Program-made: the position numbers and the translations under genes
Assembly (NCBI RefSeq): GCF_001704415.2
Contig: NC_030822.1
Span: 54,057,345-54,121,344, forward strand
DNA: 64,000 nt
Direction: 5' to 3'
Source of the DNA: Capra hircus
Lineage: Eukaryota > Chordata > Mammalia > Artiodactyla > Bovidae
Notes under the pieces: model-generated
The model's input: only the letters and a program-made list of their open reading frames with translations
What the model was told of the DNA's origin: nothing
The model's database searches: none
Shown: one piece after another, positions 9,835-19,435 of the stretch
Layout: every line of letters begins with the position of its first letter
How positions within the stretch are numbered: the stretch's first letter is position 1

Positions 9835-10285
9835 TGAAATGCAAAGTCTGGCCTACAAGCATTGTATGACCTAGCCACTGCGCCCCCCTGCCGCCCCCCT
9901 TTCCCCCCCCCCCCGCTACTGCCACCCCCTCCCCACCCTCCAACCAATCCTGGCTCACTCTGCTCCAGTCTCGCTGGCCGCAGCCTCAGGGCCCTTGAAC
10001 TTGCTGGTTCTCCATCAGGGACACCTTCCTCCCAGCCATCCACGCGGCTCACTCCAAACTGCCTTCCAGTGTGTGCTCCAGCACCACCTTAGAACAGAGG
10101 CTGTCCCTCACCCCGTGTATGAAATAGCAGCCCCTCCCCATCATTCTCCTTCCCTCTTTGCTCCCTTTCTTTCTCTTCATAGCACTTATCAACGGCTTGA
10201 CCTACAGGGTCAGTTTCCTTACGTGTTGATTGTCTCTCTTCTCCAGCTAGAATGAGTCCCTGGCACATAATGGGCACACAATAAA
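9835..10285 (+). repeat. long L2 LINE 3' end with poly-C run
   Basis: The L2 order is clear: 'tatgacctagccactgc', 'ggcccttgaacttgctgg', 'acaccttcctcccagcc', 'ctcttcatagcacttatc', 'gtccctggcacataatggg', ending 'caataaagc'. A C-rich run (9886-9914, including 13 consecutive C) sits inside it and is probably unstable. No coding capacity remains. Confidence 0.8.
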
Positions 10286-10795
10286 GCTTTTTTAAAATAG
10301 TGGTAAAATATACACAACATAGAATTTGCCATTTTAACCAACTGAAGGGTCCAGTTCCGTAGCATTAAGTACATTTGTCTTGTTGTACAACCATCACCAC
10401 CACCATCTCCAGAATTTTTCCATCATCCCGAAGTGAAACTCTGAACTTTTTACTCAGTAACTCCCCATTCCCCGCTCCGCCAGCACCTGGCAACCACCCT
10501 TCTGCTTCCCATGCCTCTGAATTTGACTACTCTCAGCGTCTTATGTAAGCGGCATCATATAACAGACATTCTTTCGTGTTCAGCTTATTTCGCTTAACGT
10601 AGTGCTTCGAGGTGCATCCATGTTGTAGCATGCAGTCAGAATTTTTTCCTTTTTAAGGCTGAATAATATTCCTTTGTATTTATATGCCATATTCAGCTTA
10701 TCTAAGTGTCAGTGGACACTTGAGTTGCTCCCACCTTTTGGCCATTGCAAATAATGCTGCTGTGAACATGAGTGTACAAGTATCTGTTTGAGTCA
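10286..10795 (-). mobile_element. old L1 3' region (L1M type)
   Basis: This reverse-strand L1 includes 'ccattttaaccaactgaag', 'ttgtacaaccatcaccacc', 'cctggcaaccacccttctg', 'gaggtgcatccatgttgta' and 'aaggctgaataatattcc', the last complementary to the end of ORF2. It is about 510 bp, diverged, with no open frame of note. Confidence 0.85.
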
Positions 10796-11347
10796 ATGAG
10801 GACTTTTTTGAATGAGCAAATGAATGAACAAAAGCTCAAGGAGGAGCTGTGAGGAGTAGGGAGAGATATATTTGAGGGACAGGCTGAAGCTCAGGGGCGA
10901 GGCTGGGGCTAGACTCAGGGTAAGGGCCCGACCGTGCAGTGGTGATAACTGAAGTGGGTGAGTGCATGCTGAGATGGGGAGGCTTGTCCTGCTCTGAAAC
11001 CAGTGGTTCTAACTGTACCAGGAAGGTGGACAGGGCACGCAAGGCCCCCAGGGACTCAGGCTCCTGCTGCTTCCTCCTGAGCTCAGAGGATACGGGGAGC
11101 ATATGCTCTCATGCCCCAGGAAAGGCCCTGAGCAGAGGCTGCCTCTGTGGGTTCATTCATGCCATCCTGTCCTCAGTTCCATAAGCTGGCATTGTGGCAG
11201 TGATATCTCGGGACAGGGTGCAGATCTGATTCTATTTCTGTCTGTATGTCCACCCAGCTGTGTCCTCCTGGGTGCCTCTGTCTCTTATCCTTAGAACTGG
11301 AATAACAATGTAAGGATGTCTCCCTCATGTTGTAAGGTTCACATGCA
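10796..11347. other. unique sequence, possibly with MIR debris
   Basis: No gene was recognised. Around 11200-11340 phrases such as 'ccttagaactggaataaca' and 'gtaaggttcacatgca' vaguely recall a plus-strand MIR body, but this is too decayed to call. Confidence 0.45.
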
Positions 11348-11358
11348 ATATGGGGTGG

Positions 11359-11568
11359 TAGTGGTTTAGGCGCTGAGTCGTGTTCGACTCTTGCCACCAC
11401 AGGGACTGTAGCCCGCCAGGCTGCCCTGTCCATGGGATTCTCCAGGCAAGGATACTGGAATGGGCTGCCATTTCATTCTCCAGGGAATCTTCCCAACCCA
11501 GGAATCAAACCTGGGTCTCCTGCATTGCAGGCAGATTCTTTACCGACTGAGCTATGAGGGAAGCCCCC
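11359..11568 (-). repeat. Bov-tA SINE
   Basis: A full reverse copy, from 'gcgctgagtcgtgttcgact' to 'accgactgagctatgagg' and 'gaagccc'. A perfect TSD, atatggggtgg, lies at 11348-11358 and 11569-11579. It is the first of three same-strand copies within 900 bp. Confidence 0.95.
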
Positions 11569-11602
11569 ATATGGGGTGGACAGGCTTTATATTATAAAAC
11601 AT

Positions 11603-11810
11603 GTGTTTGTGTACTTGGTCATGTTCAGTTCTTTGTGAACTTGTGGACTGTAGCCTACCAGGCTCCTCTGTCCATGGAATTTTCCAGGCAAGAGTACTGG
11701 AGTGCGTTGCCGTTTCCTCCTCCAGGGGATCTTCCTGACGGAGAGATTCAACTCTTGCGTCTTTTGCATTGGCAGGCAGATTCTTTACCTCTGTGCTACC
11801 TGGGAAGCCC
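11603..11810 (-). repeat. Bov-tA SINE
   Basis: A reverse copy with 'tgtggactgtagcctacc', 'gagtactggagtgcgttgc' and 'ctacctgggaagccc'. A perfect TSD, ttataaaacat, lies at 11592-11602 and 11811-11821. It is an independent insertion next to the previous one, not a duplication: the TSD differs. Confidence 0.95.
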
Positions 11811-11845
11811 TTATAAAACATAAATCCCTTTAAAATGTCAGGATA

Positions 11846-11883
11846 TCAAGTATACTCCAATAAAAATTAATTTTAAAAATATA
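11846..11883 (+). mobile_element. minimal L1 tail insertion (38 bp)
   Basis: Only 'agtatactccaataaaaatt' and a short A/T tail of an L1 3' end are present, bounded by an 8-bp direct repeat, tcaggata, at 11838-11845 and 11884-11891. This is an extreme 5' truncation of an L1 insertion. Confidence 0.75.
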
Positions 11884-12057
11884 TCAGGATAACAACTGAG
11901 AAGTCCCAGGTGTCCAGCCCACGATGGTCTCTGTGGAAATCTGGGACAATGGAGTATACAGAGGCGGCACTTACGGTCTCCTTGGAGGAAAAGAGTGGTC
12001 CTGACCGGAGCTGCGGGAGTTTGGAAAATGAAACACTCAGGTGCAAGAGGGACGTAC

Positions 12058-12260
12058 ATGTGTGCTCAGCTGTGTCCGACTCTGCGACCCTATGGACTGT
12101 AGCCCACCAGGCTCCTCTGCCCATACACTTCTCCAGGCAAGAATACTGGAATGGTTGCCGTTTTCTCCTGCAGGGGATCTTTCTGACCTGGGGATCAAAC
12201 CTGTGTCTTCTGCGTCTGCTGCGTTGGCAGGTGGATTCTTTACCACTGCACCACCCAGAG
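12058..12260 (-). repeat. Bov-tA SINE
   Basis: A reverse copy: 'gctcagctgtgtccgactc', 'ctatggactgtagcccacc', 'aagaatactggaatggttg' and 'ttaccactgcaccaccc'. No clear TSD was found. It is the third copy of the 11.3-12.3 kb cluster, all on the minus strand. Confidence 0.92.
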
Positions 12261-12324
12261 GAACACAAGGAGCCTAATTCCTGATAAAAAAGAGAGGAAT
12301 GTCAACCATGGGGTCAAGGGAGCA

Positions 12325-12510
12325 AGAGAAAGTGCATGGGCTCTAAGCCAGATGCCTGTCCAACTTGGCTGCATCCCCAGGTGCTTGATCCTGGACAAGG
12401 CACTTAACTTCATCGAGCCTTAGTTTTCTCAGCTCCAAAATAAGGATATGGAAACCTCCTTCAAAAATTTAATGAGGTAACATGTGCGGTGTGCCTGGTG
12501 CTGGAGTTGC
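12325..12510 (+). repeat. MIR SINE
   Basis: 'catgggctctaagccagatg', 'ggacaaggcacttaacttc', 'agccttagttttctcagc', 'aaaatttaatgaggtaac' and 'gtgtgcctggtgctgg' follow the plus-strand MIR consensus from head to tail. Confidence 0.85.
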
Positions 12511-13496
12511 CCATGTTCCCTGTTGGGTGCTGCATGGGTACACTCATGCACAGAGTTATGGTTACTGAGCTGAAAGCCAAGAGGAGCCATGGTCCCAGAC
12601 GGGCTTTAATAGAAAGGGGTGTCTGAGCATCCAGATGGTAGGGAACATGAGTGCCGTGGCTCGGAGGTGGGAGTGTGTGTGGTGATGGGGGCCTGGCTGG
12701 CTGTAGCCCGTTCTCCCCCACGAAGGGCATGAGATAGGCCTCCAGTCAAAGCTTTGAAGATCAACACCATCCCATGTGCTCGAGGACTCAGGGAAGCTGG
12801 GCAGATCTAAGGAAAATCATCCCCAGATGGTGGCAAGGAAAGAGCTTTTGCATGAGAACAGTTTCACTGGGAGAGGAGGGCTAGGAGCCGCTGGGACTGT
12901 GGGGAGCCTCTTGGTGGAAGAGGGGCTGGAGGAAAGCTTGCCTTCCAATCTCAGGATGACAAGACAAGCCCTGTCATATCTGCCCAGGAAGAAAAGGGAT
13001 AAATTATGTTTCTCTTGTAATATGTGGCCACCTTTAAAAAAAAGAATTAGAAAATTAATTATCTGCTGTAATTAGTGTAATGACCTACACCATTAGAGGT
13101 TATTTACCACAGAAATAAAACTTCCCACCGTAAATGTCAGCTCATCTTCCTACATATAAAGTCTCGCAGGAACCATTGCTGACAGGCCTGGCTGATATCT
13201 TTTGCAGATTTTTCCCCTCTATCTTTCTCCCTAGGAAATGAAGGTGTCCTCGTGGGCAGGCAGCAGGCACCATGGGGTACATATGAGATTTGCCCTACTG
13301 TGTGTCTGCTGCTTAGTGCCAGGCCCTCTGGACCCTGCCTCAGATGGGCAAGGTGTGGGAGACAGTCCTTGGAACAGCAGGCCAGGGGAGCTAGGCCCTG
13401 GCAGGCCCAAGGTGTGCAGGCAGGGGCCCGGGAATCAGAGGGGCACTGAGTGCCTAGAAAGGTGATGAGAAAATCAGTACCCTCAGCATGCAGGTA
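12511..13496. other. unique sequence with a conserved-looking AT-rich block
   Basis: No gene was recognised. Position 13010-13225 is AT-rich but complex ('aattaattatctgctgtaat', 'cattagaggttatttacc', 'cctacatataaagtctcg', 'gctgatatcttttgcag') and matches no repeat I know. It is a candidate conserved non-coding element. Confidence 0.5.
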
Positions 13497-13622
13497 TGCA
13501 TGCTAAGTCACTCGCCTGTGTCCGACTCTCTGCGACCCCATGGACTGTAGCTCGCCAGGCCCCTCTGTCTGTAGGATTCTCCAGGCTAGAACACTGGAGT
13601 GGGTTGCCATGCTCTCCTCCAT
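13497..13622 (-). repeat. truncated Bov-tA SINE
   Basis: 'atgctaagtcactcgcctg', 'ccatggactgtagctcgcc', 'ctccaggctagaacactgg' and 'ttgccatgctctcctcc'. The tRNA-derived head is missing on the right side. 'caggtatgcatgc' at the left is a small palindromic-looking start. Confidence 0.88.
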
Positions 13623-13649
13623 GTACCCCCTGCACAGAGGGACTTTTTT

Positions 13650-14015
13650 GCATAGAGCTTTAGAGCCCACCGCATACTTTCACATGCTCTGCCTCATTTG
13701 CTGCTCACTGTGATGGGGTAAGCAGCTGGTGGTGGTTGTTTAGTCTCTAAGTTACGTTCAACTCTTTGCGAGCCCATAGACTAGCCCGCCAGGCTCCTCT
13801 GTCCATGGGATTTCCCAGGCAAGAATACTACTAGAATGGGTTGCCATTTCTTCCTCCAGGGGATTTTCCTGACCCAGGGATTGAACCCACATCTCCTGTG
13901 TCTCCTGCTTGGCAGGTGGGTTCTTTACCACTGAGCCATCAGGGAAGGAGCTGGACCACCCCCTTTATGGATGAGGAAACTGAGGCTCAAGAGGATACAG
14001 GAAGCCCAGTGAATG
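13650..14015 (-). repeat. MIR SINE split by Bov-tA
   Basis: The left part (13650-13729) and right part (13947-14015: 'ctttatggatgaggaaactg', 'aggctcaagaggatacag') belong to one reverse MIR, interrupted by the Bov-tA at 13730-13946. Confidence 0.7.
13730..13946 (-). repeat. Bov-tA SINE
   Basis: A reverse copy with 'gttgtttagtctctaagtta', 'ctcctctgtccatgggattt', 'gacccagggattgaaccc' and 'accactgagccatcaggga'. The flanks agcagctgg (13721-13729) and aggagctgg form a near-perfect TSD within the MIR. Confidence 0.93.
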
Positions 14016-14317
14016 AATAAAATGGCCCTGGATGCTTTACCTGGTAATGGCCTGTCAATCTAACCTCACCTTGCTGTCAGATCAAGAAACCTTGATTTGA
14101 AGGAGAGGGATAAGCACCCTAGATTAAGGGACGAGTGGTACCCACAGTAGGCAGTCAGGCAGCAGCATGAGTACCCAAATTCACCACTTAGTGTCCTCTC
14201 TGATCAAGAAAGGGCAGCCCTCCCAGCAAGCCCTTGGCTCTGTGTGGCACCCACAGGGGCCCAGGGCTGCTTGGGCTGAGCAGGGGGCAGATGGTTATTT
14301 GGTCTGACTCTTTGTCT
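14016..14317. other. unique sequence, nothing recognised
   Basis: About 300 bp between a MIR and a partial Bov-tA, without repeat or gene signals that I can see. Confidence 0.5.
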
Positions 14318-14414
14318 AGGTCTATGGGCAGAGAAACCTGGCAGGTTACAGTCCATAGGGTTGCAAAGAGTTGGACACGACTGAAGCAACTCAGCAAGCA
14401 AGCAAGCAAGCAAA
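14318..14414 (+). repeat. 3' half of Bov-tA with (GCAA)n tail
   Basis: Only the 3' part is present: 'gggcagagaaacctggcagg', 'ttacagtccatagggttgc', 'gagttggacacgactgaagc', followed by a run of about five AGCA/GCAA units (14392-14414). It is a truncated insertion or deletion product; the tail forms a small microsatellite. Confidence 0.88.
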
Positions 14415-14786
14415 GCCAGAAGCTCAGAGCATCCCAGCAGGAGCAGGCTGTGTTGCACACCATCCAGGGGGCATTTTTACCCTCTGACTTGAAGCTGCTG
14501 TGGGGGCATCTCCAGCCTCCCTTGTACCCAAGGCTTAACTCCAGATAATGGGGCAGAGTGGCAGCTGTGGGAAACCCCACTGCTCGGGCATGGGGCACAC
14601 AGTGCCTGTGGAGCCTCCCTGGGGGTAGTTGCTTCCTTTGCCAACATGGAAGCTCGCAATGGCCTTTCCCAATGGCTCGCTCTCGGCCTTTCCCAGTGGC
14701 AGAGCTCGCAATGTGGGACCAGTGGAGGGTTTGGGGGAAGAAGGGCCTCAGAAGCCACTGCAGCCCAGGGGTTAGTAATATTTCTT
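14415..14786. other. unique GC-rich sequence with short direct repeats
   Basis: The word agctcgcaatg occurs twice (near 14650 and 14704), with 'ggcctttccca' also repeated between them. This suggests a small local duplication. No gene was recognised. Confidence 0.45.
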
Positions 14787-14919
14787 GGGATATCCCAGGT
14801 GGTCTGGTGGTTAAGATACTGTGCTTCCACTGCAGGGGGCATGGGTTTGATCCCTGGTTGGGGAACTAAGATCCTGTATGCCACGTGGCATGGCAAAAAA
14901 TAGAAAAAAGGAAAAATAG
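14787..14919 (+). repeat. CHR-type tRNA-Glu SINE
   Basis: A plus-strand copy: 'caggtggtctggtggttaag', 'actgcagggggcatgggtt', 'ccctggttggggaactaaga', 'ccacgtggcatggc', ending in an A-rich tail at 14895-14919. Confidence 0.9.
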
Positions 14920-15054
14920 TGTTTCCAAGGGGACACTGATGGCCCTTGGGGCTGGACCATTCTTCCTTGGGCAGCGCTGGCCCATGCACCACAGGGTATT
15001 TAGTGTCTCTGGACCCTGCTCATCAATGCCAGCGACACCCATAGACATTGTTGG

Positions 15055-15294
15055 GCTGCGTGCTGTGCTGAGTCGCTTACAGTCATATCCGACTCTCTGC
15101 GACCCTGTGGACCATAGCCTGCCAGGCTCCTCTGTCCATAGGATTCTCTGTCCATGGGATTCTCCAGGCAATAATACTAGAGTGTATCCAGGGTATCTTC
15201 CTAACCCAGGGATCAAACCCGTGTCTCTTACACCTCCTCTTATGTCCCCTGCATTGGCAGGAGCATTCTTTACCACTAGCGCCATCTGGGAAAC
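15055..15294 (-). repeat. Bov-tA SINE with internal duplication
   Basis: A reverse copy with perfect 10-bp TSD acattgttgg at 15045-15054 and 15295-15304. Internally, 'tgtccataggattctc' is followed at once by 'tgtccatgggattctc', an extra near-copy of about 16 bp. The head side also carries an insertion ('ttacacctcctcttatgtcc'). Confidence 0.93.
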
Positions 15295-15304
15295 ACATTG
15301 TTGG

Positions 15305-17059
15305 CAATGAAAAAAATGCCCCATATACTTCCGAACAGTTTTGGGGGCAGCATGGTGTCTCATACAAAGATCCATTGTGGACACCTACGGGATGCGCCTT
15401 CATTCTTCACAGTCAGCGCCAGCCCCTCACCAAGTTCTGTCGAGAGTGAAAAGGGTCTCCTCTGCCCCCAGGCTCTGTGGCTGACCTGCTGGACAGATGG
15501 CTTTGGCGGGATCACAGCACACCCCTGGGACCCCGCTTCCTCATTTCTAAAATAAGGGACCTCCCTCCAGCTTTCCTGTTCTCACAGGCAGGCGACATGG
15601 CTGAGCCTCCCCTCTTCCTCCTCATCAGGCCTGTAGAGCGTAGCATGAATTGGAGTCACTCTTTCTTCTCCCAGGGGCGTTGCTGTTCTAAGCCTTCACT
15701 CTCACTGTGGAATAAAGAGCTTTGTCGCAGCAAAGGGGGCTGCAGGTGTCAGGGAGTAGGCGGAAGAGGTATTTTAAAAGCCAGGGGGCACTTTGCCAGG
15801 GCTCTGAAATCCCTTTCTTAGACACTGCCTTCTCAGAAAGCGGTCGTGCTGAGCCGGACGCCCCTAGCCTAGCAACCTGCAAGACCCCCGCAGAGATGAA
15901 CCGTGTGCTTGCGGTGGGAGAGGTGGAGTCTGGGTGTGCGTAGAACTCCTCCTCCCAGGGATTCCTGGATCAACTGCATGTTGAAATCCCCCACGGGAGT
16001 GGGTTAAAACATCCAAAGCCCGAGCTGCAAGGAGACTAATGACAATACAGTGTGTGGGGTGAGCCTGGGTGCCAGGGGGCTGATTCCAGTTGCAGACAAG
16101 TTTGGAAACCACCGACCTTGACCCAAAAGCCAAACCTGCCTCCCAAACTTTTTCTCTGTCGTCTGCCAGGCTACACATTCATCCATGCCCCTGCCACAGA
16201 AAGCCTTCCTAGAAGGTTTCTCTGCCCCACGAGCTGGCTCCCAAAACTGTGATTCCAGCCAAGGTTTGCATTAGAACCTGAGGGTTATGATGCTTCTCCA
16301 TGAGAAGTGGATGTGGGTGCCCCCTGGACCCGCCTGGGGAGTGAAGGAGTTAGAGGGCTGAGGAGGGGCTGCAGGCTATATTCTGGGCCACCAGAGTACC
16401 TGCAGATGTCTATCACGATAAAGGATTATCTCATCCAGATATAAACAGACCATGAATAAAAAGGCCAGAATATAGAACAAAAAGGGCAAAGCCCAGGTAC
16501 CCCTGATGTGTCCTTTTGATCTCATAATGGACTTACTTTCTACTGTCTCTCCCAAAGCCCATTTACAGATCAGCTTGGAACCTCCAGATCCCCTTTGATT
16601 TGGAGGTTGAGATCACCTTACTCTTCATCCGTCTGTCAAGGGCCACAAGGTCAAGAATGGCTGCAGTCATTCTCTGGGGGTTCAGGCAGAGGCACCTCCT
16701 CTTCCCAGGCCTTGCTGAAGGGCCCCCTCTGGCTGTTGGTCGCTCCCTAAGCCTCTGTTCCTGACCTTTCTCAGCCTTCTCTGGGAGCACCCGTGACGCT
16801 GTTACTCCAGTCCAGCTCACTTCAATCAAGCCGAAGCTGGTGGGTGGCTCTGCAAGTTGGCTAGACTTGCTTTAATTTAGAATCAACAAATGGTAAAAAG
16901 TTCATCATTTAATAAGCTGCTCTGTCTCTTCACTCTGCCTTCTGTCCAGAGAGCTGTCTCCCCCTGTCCTTGGTGGTACCTGAATGCCCGCCGTCCTGCT
17001 CTTTGGTGGACACTGGAGCTCTGGCTTCACGCGTGGGAACACTGAGCCACTGCCACTCG
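15305..17059. other. unique sequence, no gene confirmed
   Basis: No repeat family was recognised over about 1.75 kb. Open frames of 60-114 codons overlap on both strands without domains. Position 16400-16560 is AT-richer ('aaaggattatctcatccag', 'tataaacagaccatgaat') and may be constrained. Confidence 0.5.
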
Positions 17060-17690
17060 GGTGCCCAAACTGGTCTCCATGTCAGAGACCTGGATTCAGA
17101 TCCCAGGCGTGTCTCTCGGCAAGATACTTAACTCGCTTTTTTTTTTTGAATTGAAGTATAGTTGATTTACAGTGTTAGTTTCTGGTGTACCATGTAAATA
17201 CATACACATACATATTTATCAGATCATTTTCCCCTGGAGGTTATTACAAAATACGGAGTGTAGTTCCCTGTACTGGACAGTAGGTCCTTATTGGTTATCT
17301 TCTTTTTTCATTTTTATTAGAATATACTTGTTTACAATGTTGTGTTACTTTCTACTGTACAGCAAAGTAAATCAGCTATATGTATACACATATCCCCCTT
17401 TTTTGGATTTCCTTCCCATTTAAGTCACCACAGAGTACACCATTGAGTAGCTTTTTTGAGTTATACAGTGGGTTTTCATTAGTTGTCTGTTTTATACATA
17501 GTAGGGTAAATATGTCAATCCCAATATCCCATTTCAGCCTACACCCCTCTTTCTCCTTCGCTATCATCTATTTTATATAAGTATTGTGTATATGTTAGCC
17601 TCAAACTTCTCATTTGTCCCTCCTCAAGCTACTTAACTTCTTAAGCCTCTGCTTCCTCTTCTGTTAGGAGTTTAATTAATAACGACAGCT
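17060..17690 (+). repeat. MIR SINE split by nested L1 fragments
   Basis: The left part (17060-17133: 'agagacctggattcagatcc', 'cggcaagatacttaact') and right part (17630-17690: 'tacttaacttcttaagcctc') make one plus-strand MIR. The 9-bp TSD tacttaact (17125-17133 and 17630-17638) brackets the L1 insertion. Confidence 0.8.
17134..17629 (-). mobile_element. L1 3' end inserted by a second L1 3' end
   Basis: The outer L1 (17134-17300) runs 'gaagtatagttgatttacag' to 'taggtccttattggttatct', and resumes near 17561 with 'atctattttatataagtatt'. Between them a second L1 3' end starts at 'cttttttcatttttattag' and includes 'ttgtgttactttctactgt'. The MIR TSD defines the outer borders. Both are short and dead. 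Confidence 0.8.
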
Positions 17691-17925
17691 AAGATTTGTC
17701 AAACATTTATCGTGTTCCAGGCACTGAGTTACGTGTTTTCGAGGCATTTGTCTTATTTAATCTTCACAATACAATGAGATTGGTGTTAAGATTATCCCCA
17801 TTTTAGAGGCGAAGAAACTGACTCTCAGATTATTCAACTTCCTCAAGGCCCCAAAACGGGTGAGTGATGGAGCTGAGATGAACTGACTCAGGTCCCATGC
17901 TAAGGCATCTTTCACTGAAAGAGTT
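17691..17925 (-). repeat. MIR SINE
   Basis: 'ttccaggcactgagttacg', 'atttaatcttcacaatac', 'attatccccattttagagg' and 'gaagaaactgactctcag' follow the reverse MIR. It abuts the plus-strand MIR on its left, so the two face tail to tail. Confidence 0.85.
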
Positions 17926-18039
17926 TAGCATTTTAGACGAGCGGATACACTTTAACATCATGAGGGTTTCCAACTGGTGTTAGCTGATGAAAAGCAGGGT
18001 TCTCATGTCCTTTAAGAGTAAGGAGGGGTGGAGCTAGAG

Positions 18040-18160
18040 CTTCAGGATATTGAATGACATGCCTGAGGCCACATGGCTAGTAAGGGTAGAATCAGGATGT
18101 AAGCTCAGACTAGCCTACTGTCAAGTCAGTGCTCATGATGGCTACACTCTTTTGCCCAGC
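18040..18160 (-). repeat. MIR SINE fragment
   Basis: 'attgaatgacatgcctgagg', 'ccacatggctagtaagggta' and 'agtcagtgctcatgatgg' correspond to the reverse head half of MIR. It is only partial. Confidence 0.65.
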
Positions 18161-18168
18161 AGTAGAGC

Positions 18169-18169
<1 letters not shown>

Positions 18170-18213
<44 letters not shown>

Positions 18214-18250
18214 GTATATGTGTGTGTGTGTGTGGTATATGTGTGTGCCC
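18170..18250. repeat. (TG)n microsatellite
   Basis: A perfect TG run of about 20 units is followed by two GTATATG-interrupted TG runs ('atggtatatgtgtgtg' twice). It is a likely polymorphic marker and possible Z-DNA former. Confidence 0.95.
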
Positions 18251-19121
18251 AACTTTCAGAGTCTGATACGCAGAATGGACTCTGAATATTAATATATAAA
18301 TAATTATAGATTATTTACTGACTGTTACCCGTAGGATCCTATAGAATCAGCCTAGGAAGCATCATGCGTGCTGAGTGCCTTAGGAGTATGAGGAGCACCA
18401 AAGTATATGTCATTAAGATGAACCTGGTTTTACTACAAGCCCTGGGCCCTAGCGCCACCATGGAGATACACACCCTCTTTGGCATGAGACGATGAAGCGG
18501 AGAAGCCACCATCTATAAGATGTGATTTTGATTTGTCTTCCAGGAGCAGGGACAGGTTATACAAAGTTGCCCCCCCCCCTTATTTCTTATTTTCTCCTGG
18601 GATGGATGGGGCACAGGTAGGAGGGAGCTGGCTGGCAGTGGTGGTGAGCCTGACAAACTGATAGGTCATGTGTAGATCAGACATGCAGTCAGCTCAGGTT
18701 TTGGGGAACACTGTCCTAACCAACCCAGCCACTATTCCCTGGAATATTTTCATGTGTGTGTTCTGGAATTTCACTCCACTGCTCAGTCCTGGATGAAGCT
18801 TCCTATTTCATGTCTGGTTCATCCTACTATATTCAGTTCTGAATGACCAGAGTCCTAACCCACAAGGGATGAGGGGATGCCAGGACCCAGGGCTTTTAGC
18901 AAAATCAAGTTCATCTTGTCTACAGAGCTTCCAGACTGCTGGCCCTCTGGCTTAAGCAAAGCTGAACATGGATCTAACGGGAAAAACCAGTCTGGTAGTA
19001 GCTGGTCAAACCTCTTCTCTTTCTAAGGAAGTCCTCATTTTGGCAAACATCAGAGCCTAACCTAGGCAAATGAGCTCTCAGTCTGCTATTCATTCATCCA
19101 GCAGAAATGGAATGAGGGTCA
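18251..19121. other. unique sequence
   Basis: No repeat or gene was recognised. A C11 homopolymer interrupts it near 18571. AT-rich sequence at 18280-18340 borders the microsatellite. Confidence 0.5.
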
Positions 19122-19270
19122 GGACTTCCCTGGTGATCCAGTGGTTGAGAATCTGCCTTCCAATGCAAGGGACATGAGTTCGATCCCTGGTCAGGGAGCT
19201 AGGATCCTATAGGCTATGGGGCAACTAGGCTGGTGTGCTGCAACTACTGAGCCCACTGCCATAACTAGAA
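19122..19270 (+). repeat. CHR-type tRNA-Glu SINE
   Basis: A plus-strand copy: 'aggacttccctggtgatcc', 'cttccaatgcaagggacatg', 'cctggtcagggagctagg' and the CHR-typical 'gtgctgcaactactgagccc'. There is no poly(A) tail; it ends at a triplicated 24-38-bp word. Confidence 0.9.
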
Positions 19271-19350
19271 AGATCCCCCAGAGTCACCACAATGCACACC
19301 ACAATGCAAGATCCCCCAGAGTCACCACAATGGAAGATCCCCCAGAGTCA
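19271..19350. repeat. imperfect short tandem triplication
   Basis: The word agatcccccagagtcac starts at 19271, 19309 and 19335. Copies 1 and 2 also share 'caatg'. The third copy flows into MIR sequence, so the unit derives from MIR plus target DNA, amplified beside the CHR 3' end. Confidence 0.85.
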
Positions 19351-19435
19351 CACAGCTAATAAGCAGTGGAGATGGCATTGTAACTCAATCTATCCAACTC
19401 CAAGTCCACTCCATCTAGCTTCCACACTGACTCTT
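19345..19435 (-). repeat. MIR SINE fragment
   Basis: 'gagtcacacagctaataagc', 'agtggagatggcattg' and 'ctagcttccacactgactc' are the reverse head half of MIR. Its left part appears to be displaced by the CHR insertion. Confidence 0.75.

Noticed and set aside
14825..14850. CTCF-like core (gcagggggca)
   Set aside because: It lies in a CHR SINE and only half of the CTCF motif matches; similar weak cores at 14465 and 15781 also lack the upstream half.
18170..18250. Cys/Val-rich open frame over the TG microsatellite
   Set aside because: It is the translation of (TG)n and has no coding meaning.
19271..19350. CRISPR-like direct repeats
   Set aside because: Three unequal copies with no constant spacer length, in a mammalian genome, next to a SINE: a local duplication.
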